This document shows positions 1 to 8,940 of a DNA stretch of 64,000 bases, one piece after another; positions within the stretch are counted from its first letter, which is position 1, and every line of letters begins with the position of its first letter. Under the pieces are notes generated by a model. It made no database searches. It was not told where the DNA came from and worked only from the letters and a program-made list of their open reading frames with translations. Origin of the DNA: JAAXPZ01 sp965215705 (lineage in GTDB: Bacteria > Campylobacterota > Campylobacteria > Campylobacterales > Sulfurovaceae); the NCBI GenBank assembly GCA_965215705.1, contig CBDCEE010000003.1:1391247-1455246 (forward strand). Reading direction: 5' to 3'. Made by a program: the position numbers and the translations under genes.

Positions 1-263
1 ATTACCATCGGGAGAGAAAAGGGTTTGAAAAACAGCTAAAGGAGACACTCTTCGGAAATGCCAAATACCTTACATGGATTAAATCCTATCATTGTAGCCC
101 CAAAAGAGGGACTTACAAAAGCCGCTGTACTCTCAAAATAGCTGGACAGGCAGTCAAAGAAAATAGAAATATCAATTGGGAGTTTCATGTTGAATTTACC
201 GCTAAAAAAGATGAAGAAGGACTCAAGATCACAGAGATGCACTCTCTGGATCTACTAGAGTAG
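1..263 (+). CDS. C-terminal end of an unrecognised protein (cut by window edge)
   Basis: An open frame runs from the left edge (first full codon at base 3) to a TAG at 261-263, giving the last 86 residues of a protein. The piece is rich in Lys and Glu and alternates short strands with charged turns; it ends in TEMHSLDLLE. No signal peptide or domain can be judged because the start is missing, and I do not recognise the family. Its stop overlaps the convergent rsmE stop by nine bases, which is typical of the tight packing here and argues that this is the true 3' end. Confidence 0.6.
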   Translation, partial: YHRERKGFEKQLKETLFGNAKYLTWIKSYHCSPKRGTYKSRCTLKIAGQAVKENRNINWEFHVEFTAKKDEEGLKITEMHSLDLLE

Positions 264-923
264 GAGCTTGCTCGCCACTGCCGCCACGGCACTCTCACTA
301 CGGAGGATGAGTGGCGTATCCAGCCCGACGATTTGTTGCGGGTCAAACAGTGCGATCTCTGCATCAGTCAAGCCCCCTTCACACCCTATCACAATCGTTT
401 CTATCTCATTCTCCTTACTCAGGTTCTGCTCAGAAAAATGGAGTAGATAGCTCTTGGGGTACTGCATTATAAATGCTTCTATGGAGTCTACAAAAGCCAG
501 CTGCATCTGCTGGCTTCTCCCTGATTGCTGAGAGGAGTTGAGTAGGATCTTTTCTAAACGATCAAAATCCAATCTGAACTGCTTTTGGCTACGATCACAA
601 TAGATAAATGTGATATGTGATACACCACTTTCATTGAGCATAGGTAAACTCTTTTCGATACTTTTAGGATCAATCACGCACCAACCTATATGCAGCATAT
701 GTCTGGCAGCAATCTCCATGTGCTGTTGTATTTGGAGTGAGAGTAAAGCTGTTTTTTTATCCATAGCCTCGATAAGATAACGGTAGAGTATACCATCCTG
801 TAGATTCCGTAGAGCGATCACCTCTCCTACTCTATGTCTGCGTACCTTGAAGAGATAACGATGGGCATCACCTGTCAGCTCTAGCTGCGGTGTAGAAGCA
901 CCAGGGTGATAGAGATACTGCAT
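255..923 (-). CDS. rsmE: 16S rRNA m3U1498 methyltransferase RsmE
   Basis: SAM-dependent SPOUT-class enzyme that methylates N3 of U1498 of 16S rRNA in the small subunit. At 222 residues it is near the usual 225-245. It has the N-terminal PUA-like part (residues about 1-70) with HRYLFKVRRHRVGE, then the knotted C-terminal domain with the cofactor-binding stretch IVIGCEGGLTDAEIALF and the final LRSESAVAAVASKLLL. Its ATG shares bases with the stop of the upstream membrane gene, so it is translated as the last gene of the nap transcript. The link to nap is probably positional only. Confidence 0.93.
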   Translation of the reverse strand: MQYLYHPGASTPQLELTGDAHRYLFKVRRHRVGEVIALRNLQDGILYRYLIEAMDKKTALLSLQIQQHMEIAARHMLHIGWCVIDPKSIEKSLPMLNESGVSHITFIYCDRSQKQFRLDFDRLEKILLNSSQQSGRSQQMQLAFVDSIEAFIMQYPKSYLLHFSEQNLSKENEIETIVIGCEGGLTDAEIALFDPQQIVGLDTPLILRSESAVAAVASKLLL

Positions 924-1318
924 CAGTGTGCTTGTAGCGAGTAGAGAGAAACCAGTATAATGACTGTGATTTCACTCAGAACCACCATAGCAGAGAATCG
1001 GTTGGCATCCAATCCTTTGAGCCAAAGCTTTTTGCTCTTGATCGCTCTATAAGCATCTGCGAGCCCCAAAAACACTGATGCTGCAATCATCATAATCACA
1101 GACAACGTCAGTTCTCTACCGGTGAACATAGAGACGATCAATCCGGCAAAGATGTTCATAGACCAGAACATCCAAAATCCAAAATAACCAATACGTGTCC
1201 AGAAAACCATCTTCTCTATATTCTGCTTTAGCAGAAAAGGAAGTGCTAGGTTCAAAACCAGCACAAAGAGTAGGATCTCTACCATATAACGGTGATAGGA
1301 GATGATCTCATCTAGCAT
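923..1318 (-). CDS. small integral membrane protein of unknown function
   Basis: A 131-residue protein with about four predicted hydrophobic segments (residues about 10-30, 40-65, 72-90, 108-128), with a basic loop between the last two (RAIKSKKLWLKGLDANR). There is no cleavable signal and no metal or haem motif, and I do not recognise the family. The ATG overlaps the TAA of napD by one base and its TGA overlaps the rsmE ATG, so translation is coupled to both neighbours. Position after napD makes it part of the nap transcript, but a role in nitrate respiration is only a guess. Confidence 0.7.
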   Translation of the reverse strand: MLDEIISYHRYMVEILLFVLVLNLALPFLLKQNIEKMVFWTRIGYFGFWMFWSMNIFAGLIVSMFTGRELTLSVIMMIAASVFLGLADAYRAIKSKKLWLKGLDANRFSAMVVLSEITVIILVSLYSLQAH

Positions 1319-1683
1319 TAGACAATACCTGGAATATCTTTCTTCTTGAGATCACCATGATAAACAATATCTTTGGCATCAATGGTATCATCATTAAGCA
1401 TTGCGGGGACAAGCCCCTCTTCATTAAGCTTCTCTATCTCTTCACTGAGCATATCCTCTTGGTAGGTCTGCATCATATCTGCTGCGATCACTCTAGGCAT
1501 GGATTGGATTTTGACCAGTTTTTCGATCTCTTCACCTACATCTTTGCCTTCAATCGTCACGATGATCTTGCCTTTCTCTTTGTCACCAAAATGGTAGTCA
1601 CAAATCTCACTCTCTTTGAGTAATTCTGTCAGCTTATCATAATTCTCTCTATTTACCTGTACTACAATACTGGATATATTCAT
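1318..1683 (-). CDS. napD: NapD, chaperone for the NapA Tat signal
   Basis: NapD binds the twin-arginine leader of NapA and holds it back until the cofactor is inserted. The first 75 residues follow the family pattern: MNISSIVVQVNRE, a central GKIIVTIEG strand and the IQSMPRVIAADMMQTYQED end of the ferredoxin-like fold. The protein is 121 residues, longer than the usual 80-110, because of an acidic tail (LSEEIEKLNEEGLVPAMLND and beyond). It lies last of the nap genes proper, 25 bases after napL. The tail is not something I can assign. Confidence 0.85.
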   Translation of the reverse strand: MNISSIVVQVNRENYDKLTELLKESEICDYHFGDKEKGKIIVTIEGKDVGEEIEKLVKIQSMPRVIAADMMQTYQEDMLSEEIEKLNEEGLVPAMLNDDTIDAKDIVYHGDLKKKDIPGIV

Positions 1684-1708
1684 CTGTTATTCTCCTTCAA
1701 CTTCTCAT

Positions 1709-2668
1709 TTAGTTTTTTAATTCCCACACCATAACCGTATCATCATCACTGGCTGAAACAATAGTGTTTTCATCGATAAAAACAATGGCATTGAGTGTAC
1801 TTTTTTGTCCTTTTAGCAGATACTGTTTGGAAAGGGTACTTGTTTTGTAAACAGCGATATTATTTTGTTCATCGATAGCAAATGCCACATGCTTGGCACT
1901 AGGACTCAACCCAGTCGCATAGATAAGAAAGCTTCCTTCTATAAATTCACCCTTCCCCGTAACCAGATCATAGACAGCACCTCTACGGTCCTGACCTGCT
2001 CCTGAAACAATACCATTTTTAAATGCCACCTTATAGGTATTGTCCTTATTAATACCGCTAAGTTCTTTGATCGTTTTACCTGTCTTGGTATCAATCACTG
2101 TTATTACACCACTTTCACAGCCAAACGCTGCTTGTGTTCGATCATTATTCAGTGCAAAATCTGAAAATTTAGATTCTGTCAATTGTACCCGGTAGAGCTC
2201 TCTCTTTGCTTTAATGTCAAAAAGAGATGCTTCATTACTCAAGTATCCAAAAAGAATATGATCTTTATCAATAAAACGGATTTTAACAATGCTTCTTTTA
2301 TCCTCGTGAGAAAGGAGTTTAGTCGTTATATTATTTTCTCGTACCCAAATATTGGCATATCCCCCTATCCCGCTATCGGTCAACATGATAAATCTGCCAC
2401 CCATAGTATCAAGGCTTGAGACTCTCGTATGGATTGCATCTCCCATGAAATCTTTAATATCGGGGAATTGTACCTCTTCACCAAACTGTTTGGCCTGTAT
2501 ATTATAGCGTTGCATTTTACCTGTATCTGTCCCTATATAGAGCCACTCACCATCCAATACAATATCTTTGGCAGACCCATCAACCACGATCTGATGAACT
2601 GGCTTCAGTGTTACTGTAGCTTGCAACCAAACGGAAAGGATAAGACCTAATAAAAGGATATGTTTCAT
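1709..2668 (-). CDS. napL: NapL, periplasmic beta-propeller protein of the nap cluster
   Basis: A 319-residue exported protein with a short signal peptide (KHILLLGLILSVWLQAT) and repeated WD40/quinoprotein-like blades, ending in the blade motif ENTIVSASDDDTVMVWELKN. NapL is found in nap operons of Campylobacterota; mutants in other species have mild effects on nitrate reductase, and its exact task is not settled. The gene overlaps the 117-codon gene before it by four bases (ATGA) and is followed 25 bases later by napD. Identification rests on position plus the propeller repeats. Confidence 0.82.
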   Translation of the reverse strand: MKHILLLGLILSVWLQATVTLKPVHQIVVDGSAKDIVLDGEWLYIGTDTGKMQRYNIQAKQFGEEVQFPDIKDFMGDAIHTRVSSLDTMGGRFIMLTDSGIGGYANIWVRENNITTKLLSHEDKRSIVKIRFIDKDHILFGYLSNEASLFDIKAKRELYRVQLTESKFSDFALNNDRTQAAFGCESGVITVIDTKTGKTIKELSGINKDNTYKVAFKNGIVSGAGQDRRGAVYDLVTGKGEFIEGSFLIYATGLSPSAKHVAFAIDEQNNIAVYKTSTLSKQYLLKGQKSTLNAIVFIDENTIVSASDDDTVMVWELKN

Positions 2669-3018
2669 GACACAATCTCCTCCAGCATAGTAAAGAGTAG
2701 CTTGGAAATCTCCTCATCATTCAGGTCAGAATATACACCAAATAGATCCTCTTCAGATACAGAAAAATGCCTAAAGCCTTCATAACTCTCCAACATTTCA
2801 GTAAGCTTCCCTAGCCCATCCTCTCCGATTATTTCAAGGGCAGGCGCAGCAATATAAAGTATATGATTATACACGCTGGCATCAAACTCTTCCGTCTCTT
2901 CTCCATCTGGCTCTTCATAGTTATAGTCAACAACTACAAGCTCCCTATCCGTAAAAATATTCTCCGGTAGTTTAGCTGCAAGTGCAGGAAAGTTATTTTT
3001 TACCTCTTCTAGTGTCAT
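2665..3018 (-). CDS. acidic 117-residue nap-cluster protein, unknown
   Basis: The start is the ATG at 3018, which overlaps the napF stop in an ATGA arrangement; a longer reading from 3105 would run through the end of napF. The product starts MTLEEVKNNFPALAAKLPEN, is strongly acidic (EEPDGEETEEFD) and has no signal peptide, membrane segment or cysteine, so it should be cytoplasmic. I do not recognise a family. Being sandwiched between napF and napL in translationally coupled order, an assembly or chaperone role for Nap is plausible but is inference. Confidence 0.75.
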   Translation of the reverse strand: MTLEEVKNNFPALAAKLPENIFTDRELVVVDYNYEEPDGEETEEFDASVYNHILYIAAPALEIIGEDGLGKLTEMLESYEGFRHFSVSEEDLFGVYSDLNDEEISKLLFTMLEEIVS

Positions 3019-3554
3019 TGTTCTTCCTTTTCTATAGCTTCCTTGATCTGCAGAGGAGTACACTCTATCGCATCTACCGGACAGACTGAGATACAAAATC
3101 CGCATCCCGTGCAGAGATCCATATCAATCACTGGATTGAACATCCCATTAAATAATATCGCATCATCAATACAAGGTTCCTTACAAGAGAAACAGATTAC
3201 ACTATTATGTGCGACGCATCCTTGGGTATTTATCTGAAAGGTCACTGCAATCTTTTCAGTATAGATACTTTTCTCTAGACTCAATACACCCTGATCACAT
3301 ACCTTGGCACATGCATCACAAAAGGTACACCCGCTGGAAGCAAAGCTCAATTGAGCAGTGTCATCCTCTCCGATAAAAATAATCTTCTCTTCACAAGAAG
3401 CCACACACGCCTTGCTCTCACAAGTAGGGCACTCACTCTGAAAAAGAGATTCACTCAGACCATAAGGGGGTCTCACCACGAGGGGAGACGCCTCCTTGGG
3501 GGTCTGTTGAAGTGGTTTTGCGAAGGATTTGAAAAAATCTCGTCGCGATGCCAC
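3015..3554 (-). CDS. napF: NapF, ferredoxin-type 4Fe-4S assembly protein
   Basis: A 179-residue cytoplasmic iron-sulfur protein thought to help mature NapA before export. It starts with GTG directly after the napB stop codon (TAA then GTG, no gap). Residues 3-8 read SRRDFF. Cysteine groups are visible at CPTCESKACVASC, CTFCDACAKVC, CFSCKEPC and CTGCGFCISVCPVDAIEC, giving several 4Fe-4S sites. Length and motif spacing fit NapF. Its last codons overlap the next gene, so the two are co-translated. Confidence 0.9.
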   Translation of the reverse strand: MASRRDFFKSFAKPLQQTPKEASPLVVRPPYGLSESLFQSECPTCESKACVASCEEKIIFIGEDDTAQLSFASSGCTFCDACAKVCDQGVLSLEKSIYTEKIAVTFQINTQGCVAHNSVICFSCKEPCIDDAILFNGMFNPVIDMDLCTGCGFCISVCPVDAIECTPLQIKEAIEKEEQ

Positions 3555-4220
3555 TTACTCTACACCTGCATTGATGACATCAATGAGATTAGATTTGCTT
3601 TTCTGCTCATCATTACCAAAGTCAGGCGTAAAAGTATTACCCACGAGTGGGTCAATATTGGCCTGTGGTGCATGACACTGAGAACAGTTAAATCGTGCTG
3701 GGTTAAGTTTATCCATTTTGTGTGCGACTGTTTTGAAGTCACTGGTATTATCAACCTCTTTGCCTTCTTTAGTGATCTTGCCATCAGCTGCCATACCGGT
3801 AGCCGGTCTAAAGTTAGCAAAATGCGATGCTGGGATAGCCGTTGCTTTGACACTAGGTGCTACCTCTGGCATATGACATCCAAGACATGCATTGTTCGCA
3901 GTCACGATAGGCAACATTCCCTCTACGTCATGTGGGATCATCGGAGGGGCATTGGTATACGCTCTCTCAAATCTATCTGCTGAACCTGCGGCCGCTCTAT
4001 TAAACTTACCTTCTTCGGGTGTTGTTGTATCTTCACTGTAGAGGTCTACTTTTCTCAGTCCTAGTTCCTCTTCAGTGATCACTTTTTTCATACCAAGATC
4101 CTCTTTGGCGATTCTATCCGCTGAAGATGCAGTGTCGTTGATATTTACAACATTGCCTGCAACCGAAGAGACAGAGATCAGACCCAAAGCAGCCATGGCG
4201 ATTAAACTTTGTTTTAGCAT
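3555..4220 (-). CDS. napB: NapB, dihaem c-type subunit of periplasmic nitrate reductase
   Basis: Small periplasmic electron-transfer subunit that passes electrons to NapA. Residues 1-22 form a signal peptide (LIAMAALGLISVSSVAG). Two haem c sites are present, CLGCH at 112-116 and CSQCH at 179-183, with further histidines (HDVEGM, HFANFRP, HKMDKLNP) as likely axial ligands. The protein has 221 residues, longer than enterobacterial NapB because of the region before the first haem. It lies 16 bases after napH and abuts napF. Confidence 0.93.
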   Translation of the reverse strand: MLKQSLIAMAALGLISVSSVAGNVVNINDTASSADRIAKEDLGMKKVITEEELGLRKVDLYSEDTTTPEEGKFNRAAAGSADRFERAYTNAPPMIPHDVEGMLPIVTANNACLGCHMPEVAPSVKATAIPASHFANFRPATGMAADGKITKEGKEVDNTSDFKTVAHKMDKLNPARFNCSQCHAPQANIDPLVGNTFTPDFGNDEQKSKSNLIDVINAGVE

Positions 4221-4236
4221 AGTTGCTCCTTATTTA

Positions 4237-5034
4237 CTATTTTAGAAAATTACGGAGATGAAATCCGAGTGCATCATCATCACACACATCAATACATCGT
4301 CCACAATTGGTACACTCAGGCTTGACGACGCCTTCGCTTCGCTTGCCTATCATGTTCAATACCTGCACTTCTGGGCAGACATCTTTACATTTCATACAGA
4401 GTGTACAATTGTCATGATTGTGCTCTACCTCCAATAGGCCATATTTGCCTATCAGTGAGTGCACACCACCTAATGGACATACATGTCCACACCATCCATT
4501 TTTGAGAACAAAAAGATCAAAGAGAAAGATCGCTACCAGCAATCCAGCACCTGCACCAAAACCAAAGATCACACCTCGATTGAGGATCGTGATCGGAGAG
4601 ATAATCTCAAATGCTGCCAACCCACTTACAAACGATACGATCAGTGCAAGCACGATCATGTAGTATCGTAGGTTTCTCGTGACCCAGATCTTTCTCTCTA
4701 TCTTATCGATATAGAGTTTACGTCTAAGCCAAGCAGCAGCATCTGTGACCATATTTACAGGGCAGACCCAGCTACAGAATGCACGTCCTCCAATGATGCC
4801 ATAGAAGAGTGCAATTAGCACCGCTCCCAACAACACATCAAATGACAATACAGCACCCGCAGATAGCATCTGCAATACTGCAAAAGGATCACTCAAGGGG
4901 AGTGTTCCCAGCACAGAAGAGCTGGAGATCGTACCTGAAAGCATTTTCCAGCCCCAGGCATTGGCACCAAAGTAGAGCACAAGTAGACCAATCTGCGTCA
5001 CCCTACGCAAGAGAAGATATTTGACATTAGTCAT
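4237..5034 (-). CDS. napH: NapH, membrane quinol-oxidising iron-sulfur subunit
   Basis: Polytopic membrane protein that, together with NapG, passes electrons from menaquinol to NapB; no napC is present, so NapGH is the only quinol route seen here. About four to five hydrophobic segments occur (residues 10-30, 55-85, 123-148, 153-180). Two CxxxCP motifs (CSWVCPVNM, CGHVCPLGG) follow membrane segments on the cytoplasmic side, and the C-terminus holds two 4Fe-4S clusters (CTLCMKCKDVCP, CTNCGRCIDVCDDDAL). The ATG overlaps the napG end by eight bases. Confidence 0.93.
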   Translation of the reverse strand: MTNVKYLLLRRVTQIGLLVLYFGANAWGWKMLSGTISSSSVLGTLPLSDPFAVLQMLSAGAVLSFDVLLGAVLIALFYGIIGGRAFCSWVCPVNMVTDAAAWLRRKLYIDKIERKIWVTRNLRYYMIVLALIVSFVSGLAAFEIISPITILNRGVIFGFGAGAGLLVAIFLFDLFVLKNGWCGHVCPLGGVHSLIGKYGLLEVEHNHDNCTLCMKCKDVCPEVQVLNMIGKRSEGVVKPECTNCGRCIDVCDDDALGFHLRNFLK

Positions 5035-5866
5035 AACTTACTCCTTCGTTGAGATAATCTGCAGCATCTTTTTCACTTCGCTTCGTTTTAGTGTGTATCT
5101 CTACAGCATTCTTGACCCGTGCTTGATCTTTTTTATCCCATCCTTTGACATAGTGGTCTCCTGGTTTACCCAGTGCCACTTCTCTAGGATGTACAAAGAT
5201 CGCAGGCTTTTCTGTGACGCATGCTTTTTCACACAAGCCACATCCCGTACACGCAGTCATATCCACTATTGGTTTCAAGAAGGCATGTTTCCCCGTACGC
5301 TCATTCCGTCCATACTCCAGCTTGATGGCTACATCTAGCAGTGGACAAGCACGGTAACAAGCATCACACTGTATCCCCCAAAAGGCGATACAGGCGTTAG
5401 AATCAACTACAGCCAACCCCATATCCATCATGGCAATATCCATCTCACCTTTGTCATCAGTGACTTTGGTCAGATCAAGCGCACCTGTCGGACAGACAGG
5501 CACACAGGGAATATCATCACACATATAACAGGGCACATCCGCTGCGACAAAATAGGGTGTCCCTATCGTCACATCAGTGTTGGCTTTTGCCATCTTAAGT
5601 GTGGCTGGTCTGGGCCTACCTGTCTCTTTGTCGATATTGCTATCACGATTGAGACAAGCTTCAGCACAGAGTCCACACTTGATACAGACTCTTAAAAAAT
5701 CTTTTTCCGAGAGTGCTGCGGGTGGTCTAAGTGTCAATGTTGCGCTCTTTGCCTTATCAGCATATCCTGCCCATACTAATCCACCCATCAAACCCAAGCC
5801 TGTATTATGTGCGACATTGGTAAAAAACCTCCGTCTGCTACTAATCTCTGGCTTTTTCTTACTCAC
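5027..5866 (-). CDS. napG: NapG, periplasmic ferredoxin-type nitrate reductase protein
   Basis: A 279-residue Tat substrate (SRRRFFTNVAHNTGLGLMGG at residues 10-29) carrying four 4Fe-4S cysteine groups: CIKCGLCAEAC, CYMCDDIPCVPVCPTGAL, CDACYRACPL and CTGCGLCEKAC. With NapH it forms the quinol dehydrogenase branch for Nap. The gene lies 13 bases after napA and overlaps napH by eight bases. In Campylobacterota napA-G-H-B is the conserved core order, matching what is seen. Confidence 0.93.
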   Translation of the reverse strand: MSKKKPEISSRRRFFTNVAHNTGLGLMGGLVWAGYADKAKSATLTLRPPAALSEKDFLRVCIKCGLCAEACLNRDSNIDKETGRPRPATLKMAKANTDVTIGTPYFVAADVPCYMCDDIPCVPVCPTGALDLTKVTDDKGEMDIAMMDMGLAVVDSNACIAFWGIQCDACYRACPLLDVAIKLEYGRNERTGKHAFLKPIVDMTACTGCGLCEKACVTEKPAIFVHPREVALGKPGDHYVKGWDKKDQARVKNAVEIHTKTKRSEKDAADYLNEGVSYD

Positions 5867-5879
5867 TCTCTATCCTTCT

Positions 5880-8699
5880 CTACGCTTTATACATTTTAAC
5901 AGCACACTTCTTGTAGTCTGTCTGCTTGGATAGCGGACATGTTGCATCGAGGCATACTTTGTTGATAAATACTTTCTCATCAAACCATGGTACAAATACC
6001 AACCCTTGTGGCGGTCTATTTCTACCTCTGGTCTCAACTCTTGATTTGACCTTGCCTCTTCGAGACTCTACCCAGATAAGTTCGCCTCTCTTGAAGCCTT
6101 TGTCTTTCGCATCTTTAGGGTTCATATAGCACAGTGCCTCTGGTACTGCACGATAAAGCTCTGGTACTCTCATCGTCATCGTACCACTATGCCAGTGCTC
6201 AAGTACACGCCCAGTACAAAGCCATGTATCATACTTTGCATCTGGCATCTCTGGAGGATCCATATACGGTCTGGCAAAGATCTTCGCTTTGTTCGGGATC
6301 TTATTCTTGCCACCTTCTTTATTTGGCTTAGTCAAGCTACCTTTGAACTGTGCTTTGAGGAACGGTCCATAGAAGGCAAAGTCACCGCCTGGATTGGCTT
6401 TGGCTGCATAAGGGTCATATTTACAGTTAAATCTCCACTGTGTTTCTTTCCCATCAACTACTGGCCACTTAAGTCCACGTACTTTATGGTAGACTTCAAA
6501 CGGTGCCAAGTCATGTCCATGCCCTCGACCAAAGGATGCATACTCCTCAAAGAGATACTCATGGATCATAAATCCATACCCTTTAAAGACTTCACCATCA
6601 CTTCCTTTGACATTTCTGCTGTCGCCTAGACACTCAGAGTTGTCATAGCCCTTTTGTGGGAACTTGGTAGTATCTATTTTATACGACTTAGCTTTCTCGT
6701 TTGCAAAGAGAATCTCGTACATCGTAGTCTCTGGTGTATAACCTGCTGCCTTGATCGCATCAGCAGAGATACCTTTGAGTGTCTTCTTACCCCAGCCTAC
6801 TTTCACATCATCCATCCAGAGATCTTTGACAGTGAACCGCTTGGAAAACTCAACCCACTGCCATGTGTCTGACATAGAGTCACCTACCGGCAATACCTGC
6901 TGTCTCCAGTGCTGTGTTCGTCGCTCTGCATTACCGTAGGCTCCCCACTTCTCGTAGATCATCGCAGTTGGCAAGATCAGGTCAGAAACCTTCGCTGAGA
7001 TACCTGGATATCCATCAGAACAGACGATGAAGTTATCCATCTCTCTGGCTGCTTTAATCCAGTGGCTCGCAGATGCAGAGTCTTGATATGGGTTACATAC
7101 ATTGATCCAGGCAAACTTCACGTGTCCGTCTTCGATATCTCTATGGATCTTCATAATATGTTGCCCTTGCTGACCATTCAGTGTACCTGCAGGTAGACCC
7201 CATTTCTTCTCAGAAAGTGCTCTGTGTTTAGGATTTTTGATCATCAAGTCTGCAGGGAGTCTGTGCGTAAATGTACCCACTTCTCTAGCAGTACCACATG
7301 CAGATGGCTGACCTGTGAGCGAGAATGCTCCAGAGCCTGGCTTCGCTTGCTTGTTAAGCATAAAGTGGACATTGTACGAAAGTGTATTGACCCAAGTACC
7401 TCTGGTGTGCTGGTTCATACCCATCGTCCAGAATGAAACCACTTTTCTGCCTTTTTCGATATAGAGTTCCGCAAGTTTTTGAAGCTTCTTTTTGAAAACT
7501 TCAATATCCTCATTTGGATCACCTTTGGCTATCTTGGCAGTATACTCAAGCGTATATGGTTCTAATGACTTTTTGTACTCTTCAAACGAGATCTGCCAGT
7601 GTGGTAGACCAGGTTTGTTGTGTATCATCTTATCACCCGCCTTATAACCATACGGTGCTAAAGCAGGACCCTCTTTTTCAGAAACGATTGTCTCCATTTC
7701 TTTTTTAATGGTCTCCATCTCAAGTGCAGTATATTTGCCCTCTTTGATCGATTTTTCATTTGATTTTCGCATGCCGTAACCAATATTGGGATTCGCCACT
7801 GCAAATACCATATGATTTTTGACAAAATCCCAATCAATGATCTTCTCTTTGTCATCTCGCATAACGATCTCACGAGCAATATAGTTCCAAAGAGCCAAGT
7901 CTGTACTTGGTGAGAAAATGATCTCCATGTCTGCCAAGTCTGACGTTCTGTGTCTGTAAGTAGAGATATTGACTACCTGCACCTTATCCGGAGCTGAGAG
8001 TTTTCTATCTGTCACTCTTGACCAGAGGATCGGGTGCATCTCTGCCATGTTTGATCCCCAAGAAACAATCGTATCAGTTAGCTCTATATCATCATAACAA
8101 CCTGATGGCTCATCGATACCAAATGTCTGGTAGAAACCAACCACTGCTGATGCCATACAGTGACGTGCATTAGGGTCAATCGCATTGGATCTAAATCCTG
8201 CTTTCATCATTTTTTGGGCTGCATAGCCCTCCATGACTGTATATTGACCAGATGCAAAGACTGCTACACCCTCTGGGCCACTTGCTTTGAACGCTTTTTT
8301 AGCATGAAACTCCATCTCATCGAAGGCACGCTTCCATGAAACTGGTCTAAACTTACCATGCTTATCAAACTTGCCATCTTCACCCATTCTCAAGAGTGGT
8401 TGCTTAAGTCTGTCTGCACCATACATGATCTTCGCATTAAAATAACCTTTAATACAGTTAAGACCTCTGTTTACTGGTGCTGCCGGGTCACCTTTGACCG
8501 CCACTATCTTGCCGCCTTTGGTAGCCAGCATGATTCCACAACCAGTACCACAGAAACGACAAGCTGCCTTGTCCCATCTCCAGTCTGATTCCGCCTTTGC
8601 TGCTGCAGCTTGTACTTCAGCTGGTACAGCGATTCCCACCGCTCCAGCTGCTGCCGCTGCGGCAGAACTCTTTAAAAAATCTCGTCGATTCATTCCCAT
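5880..8699 (-). CDS. napA: NapA, catalytic subunit of periplasmic nitrate reductase
   Basis: Reduces nitrate to nitrite in the periplasm using a bis-molybdopterin guanine dinucleotide cofactor and one 4Fe-4S cluster. The Tat leader reads MNRRDFLKSSAAAAAAGAVG. The cluster cysteines are C47, C50, C54 and C82 (CRFCGTGCG and LNCIKGY), and C181 in ARHCMASAV is the molybdenum ligand. At 939 residues it is about 100 longer than the E. coli enzyme, as usual in Campylobacterota. AGGAGG at 8705-8710 lies five bases before the first of two in-frame ATGs. A CRP/FNR-type promoter precedes it. Confidence 0.97.
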   Translation of the reverse strand: MGMNRRDFLKSSAAAAAAGAVGIAVPAEVQAAAAKAESDWRWDKAACRFCGTGCGIMLATKGGKIVAVKGDPAAPVNRGLNCIKGYFNAKIMYGADRLKQPLLRMGEDGKFDKHGKFRPVSWKRAFDEMEFHAKKAFKASGPEGVAVFASGQYTVMEGYAAQKMMKAGFRSNAIDPNARHCMASAVVGFYQTFGIDEPSGCYDDIELTDTIVSWGSNMAEMHPILWSRVTDRKLSAPDKVQVVNISTYRHRTSDLADMEIIFSPSTDLALWNYIAREIVMRDDKEKIIDWDFVKNHMVFAVANPNIGYGMRKSNEKSIKEGKYTALEMETIKKEMETIVSEKEGPALAPYGYKAGDKMIHNKPGLPHWQISFEEYKKSLEPYTLEYTAKIAKGDPNEDIEVFKKKLQKLAELYIEKGRKVVSFWTMGMNQHTRGTWVNTLSYNVHFMLNKQAKPGSGAFSLTGQPSACGTAREVGTFTHRLPADLMIKNPKHRALSEKKWGLPAGTLNGQQGQHIMKIHRDIEDGHVKFAWINVCNPYQDSASASHWIKAAREMDNFIVCSDGYPGISAKVSDLILPTAMIYEKWGAYGNAERRTQHWRQQVLPVGDSMSDTWQWVEFSKRFTVKDLWMDDVKVGWGKKTLKGISADAIKAAGYTPETTMYEILFANEKAKSYKIDTTKFPQKGYDNSECLGDSRNVKGSDGEVFKGYGFMIHEYLFEEYASFGRGHGHDLAPFEVYHKVRGLKWPVVDGKETQWRFNCKYDPYAAKANPGGDFAFYGPFLKAQFKGSLTKPNKEGGKNKIPNKAKIFARPYMDPPEMPDAKYDTWLCTGRVLEHWHSGTMTMRVPELYRAVPEALCYMNPKDAKDKGFKRGELIWVESRRGKVKSRVETRGRNRPPQGLVFVPWFDEKVFINKVCLDATCPLSKQTDYKKCAVKMYKA

Positions 8700-8732
8700 T
8701 GTAACCTCCTGTAATGTTAAGGGATGCTTTTT

Positions 8733-8774
8733 ATTATATAGCAGCCAAATAGCAAAGAAGTTGATTTATATCAT
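8733..8774 (-). promoter_or_regulatory. napA promoter with CRP/FNR-type box at -41.5
   Basis: On the minus strand a TATAAT -10 element lies at 8738-8733, giving a start site near 8726. A 14-base near-palindrome TTGATTTATATCAT (8761-8774, one mismatch from TTGATNNNNATCAA) is centred at 8767.5, which is 41.5 bases upstream of that start site, the class II activator position for CRP/FNR family proteins. Box and spacing are read directly; the regulator is inferred. Confidence 0.7.
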
Positions 8775-8906
8775 GAAGTTACAATATTTATAAGATTTCC
8801 AATGAAAAAGAACAAAAAAGTAACAATGGCTTATGCATTGCTCCAAGATGGATAAATATTTTTTATATATAGGAAATAGGGGAGTGTTTGGTTCTAATAT
8901 AGCTAC

Positions 8907-8935
8907 TTTTCCGATAGGAAAACCCTATCAGAAAA
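8907..8935 (-). terminator. inverted repeat, probable terminator of the cytochrome gene
   Basis: Arms GATAGG (8913-8918) and CCTATC (8924-8929) with a five-base loop are extended by flanking TTTTC/GAAAA pairs, giving a stem of about 12 pairs with one wobble. It begins a few bases after the stop of the lipoprotein cytochrome and separates it from napA. There is no long external U-run, so function rests on the T4/A4 in the stem itself. Confidence 0.45.
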
Positions 8936-8940
8936 TACGC

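Noticed and set aside
3351..3983. Plus-strand frame of 210 codons opposite napF and napB
   Set aside because: It runs across two well supported nap genes in antisense and shows no domain or ribosome site.
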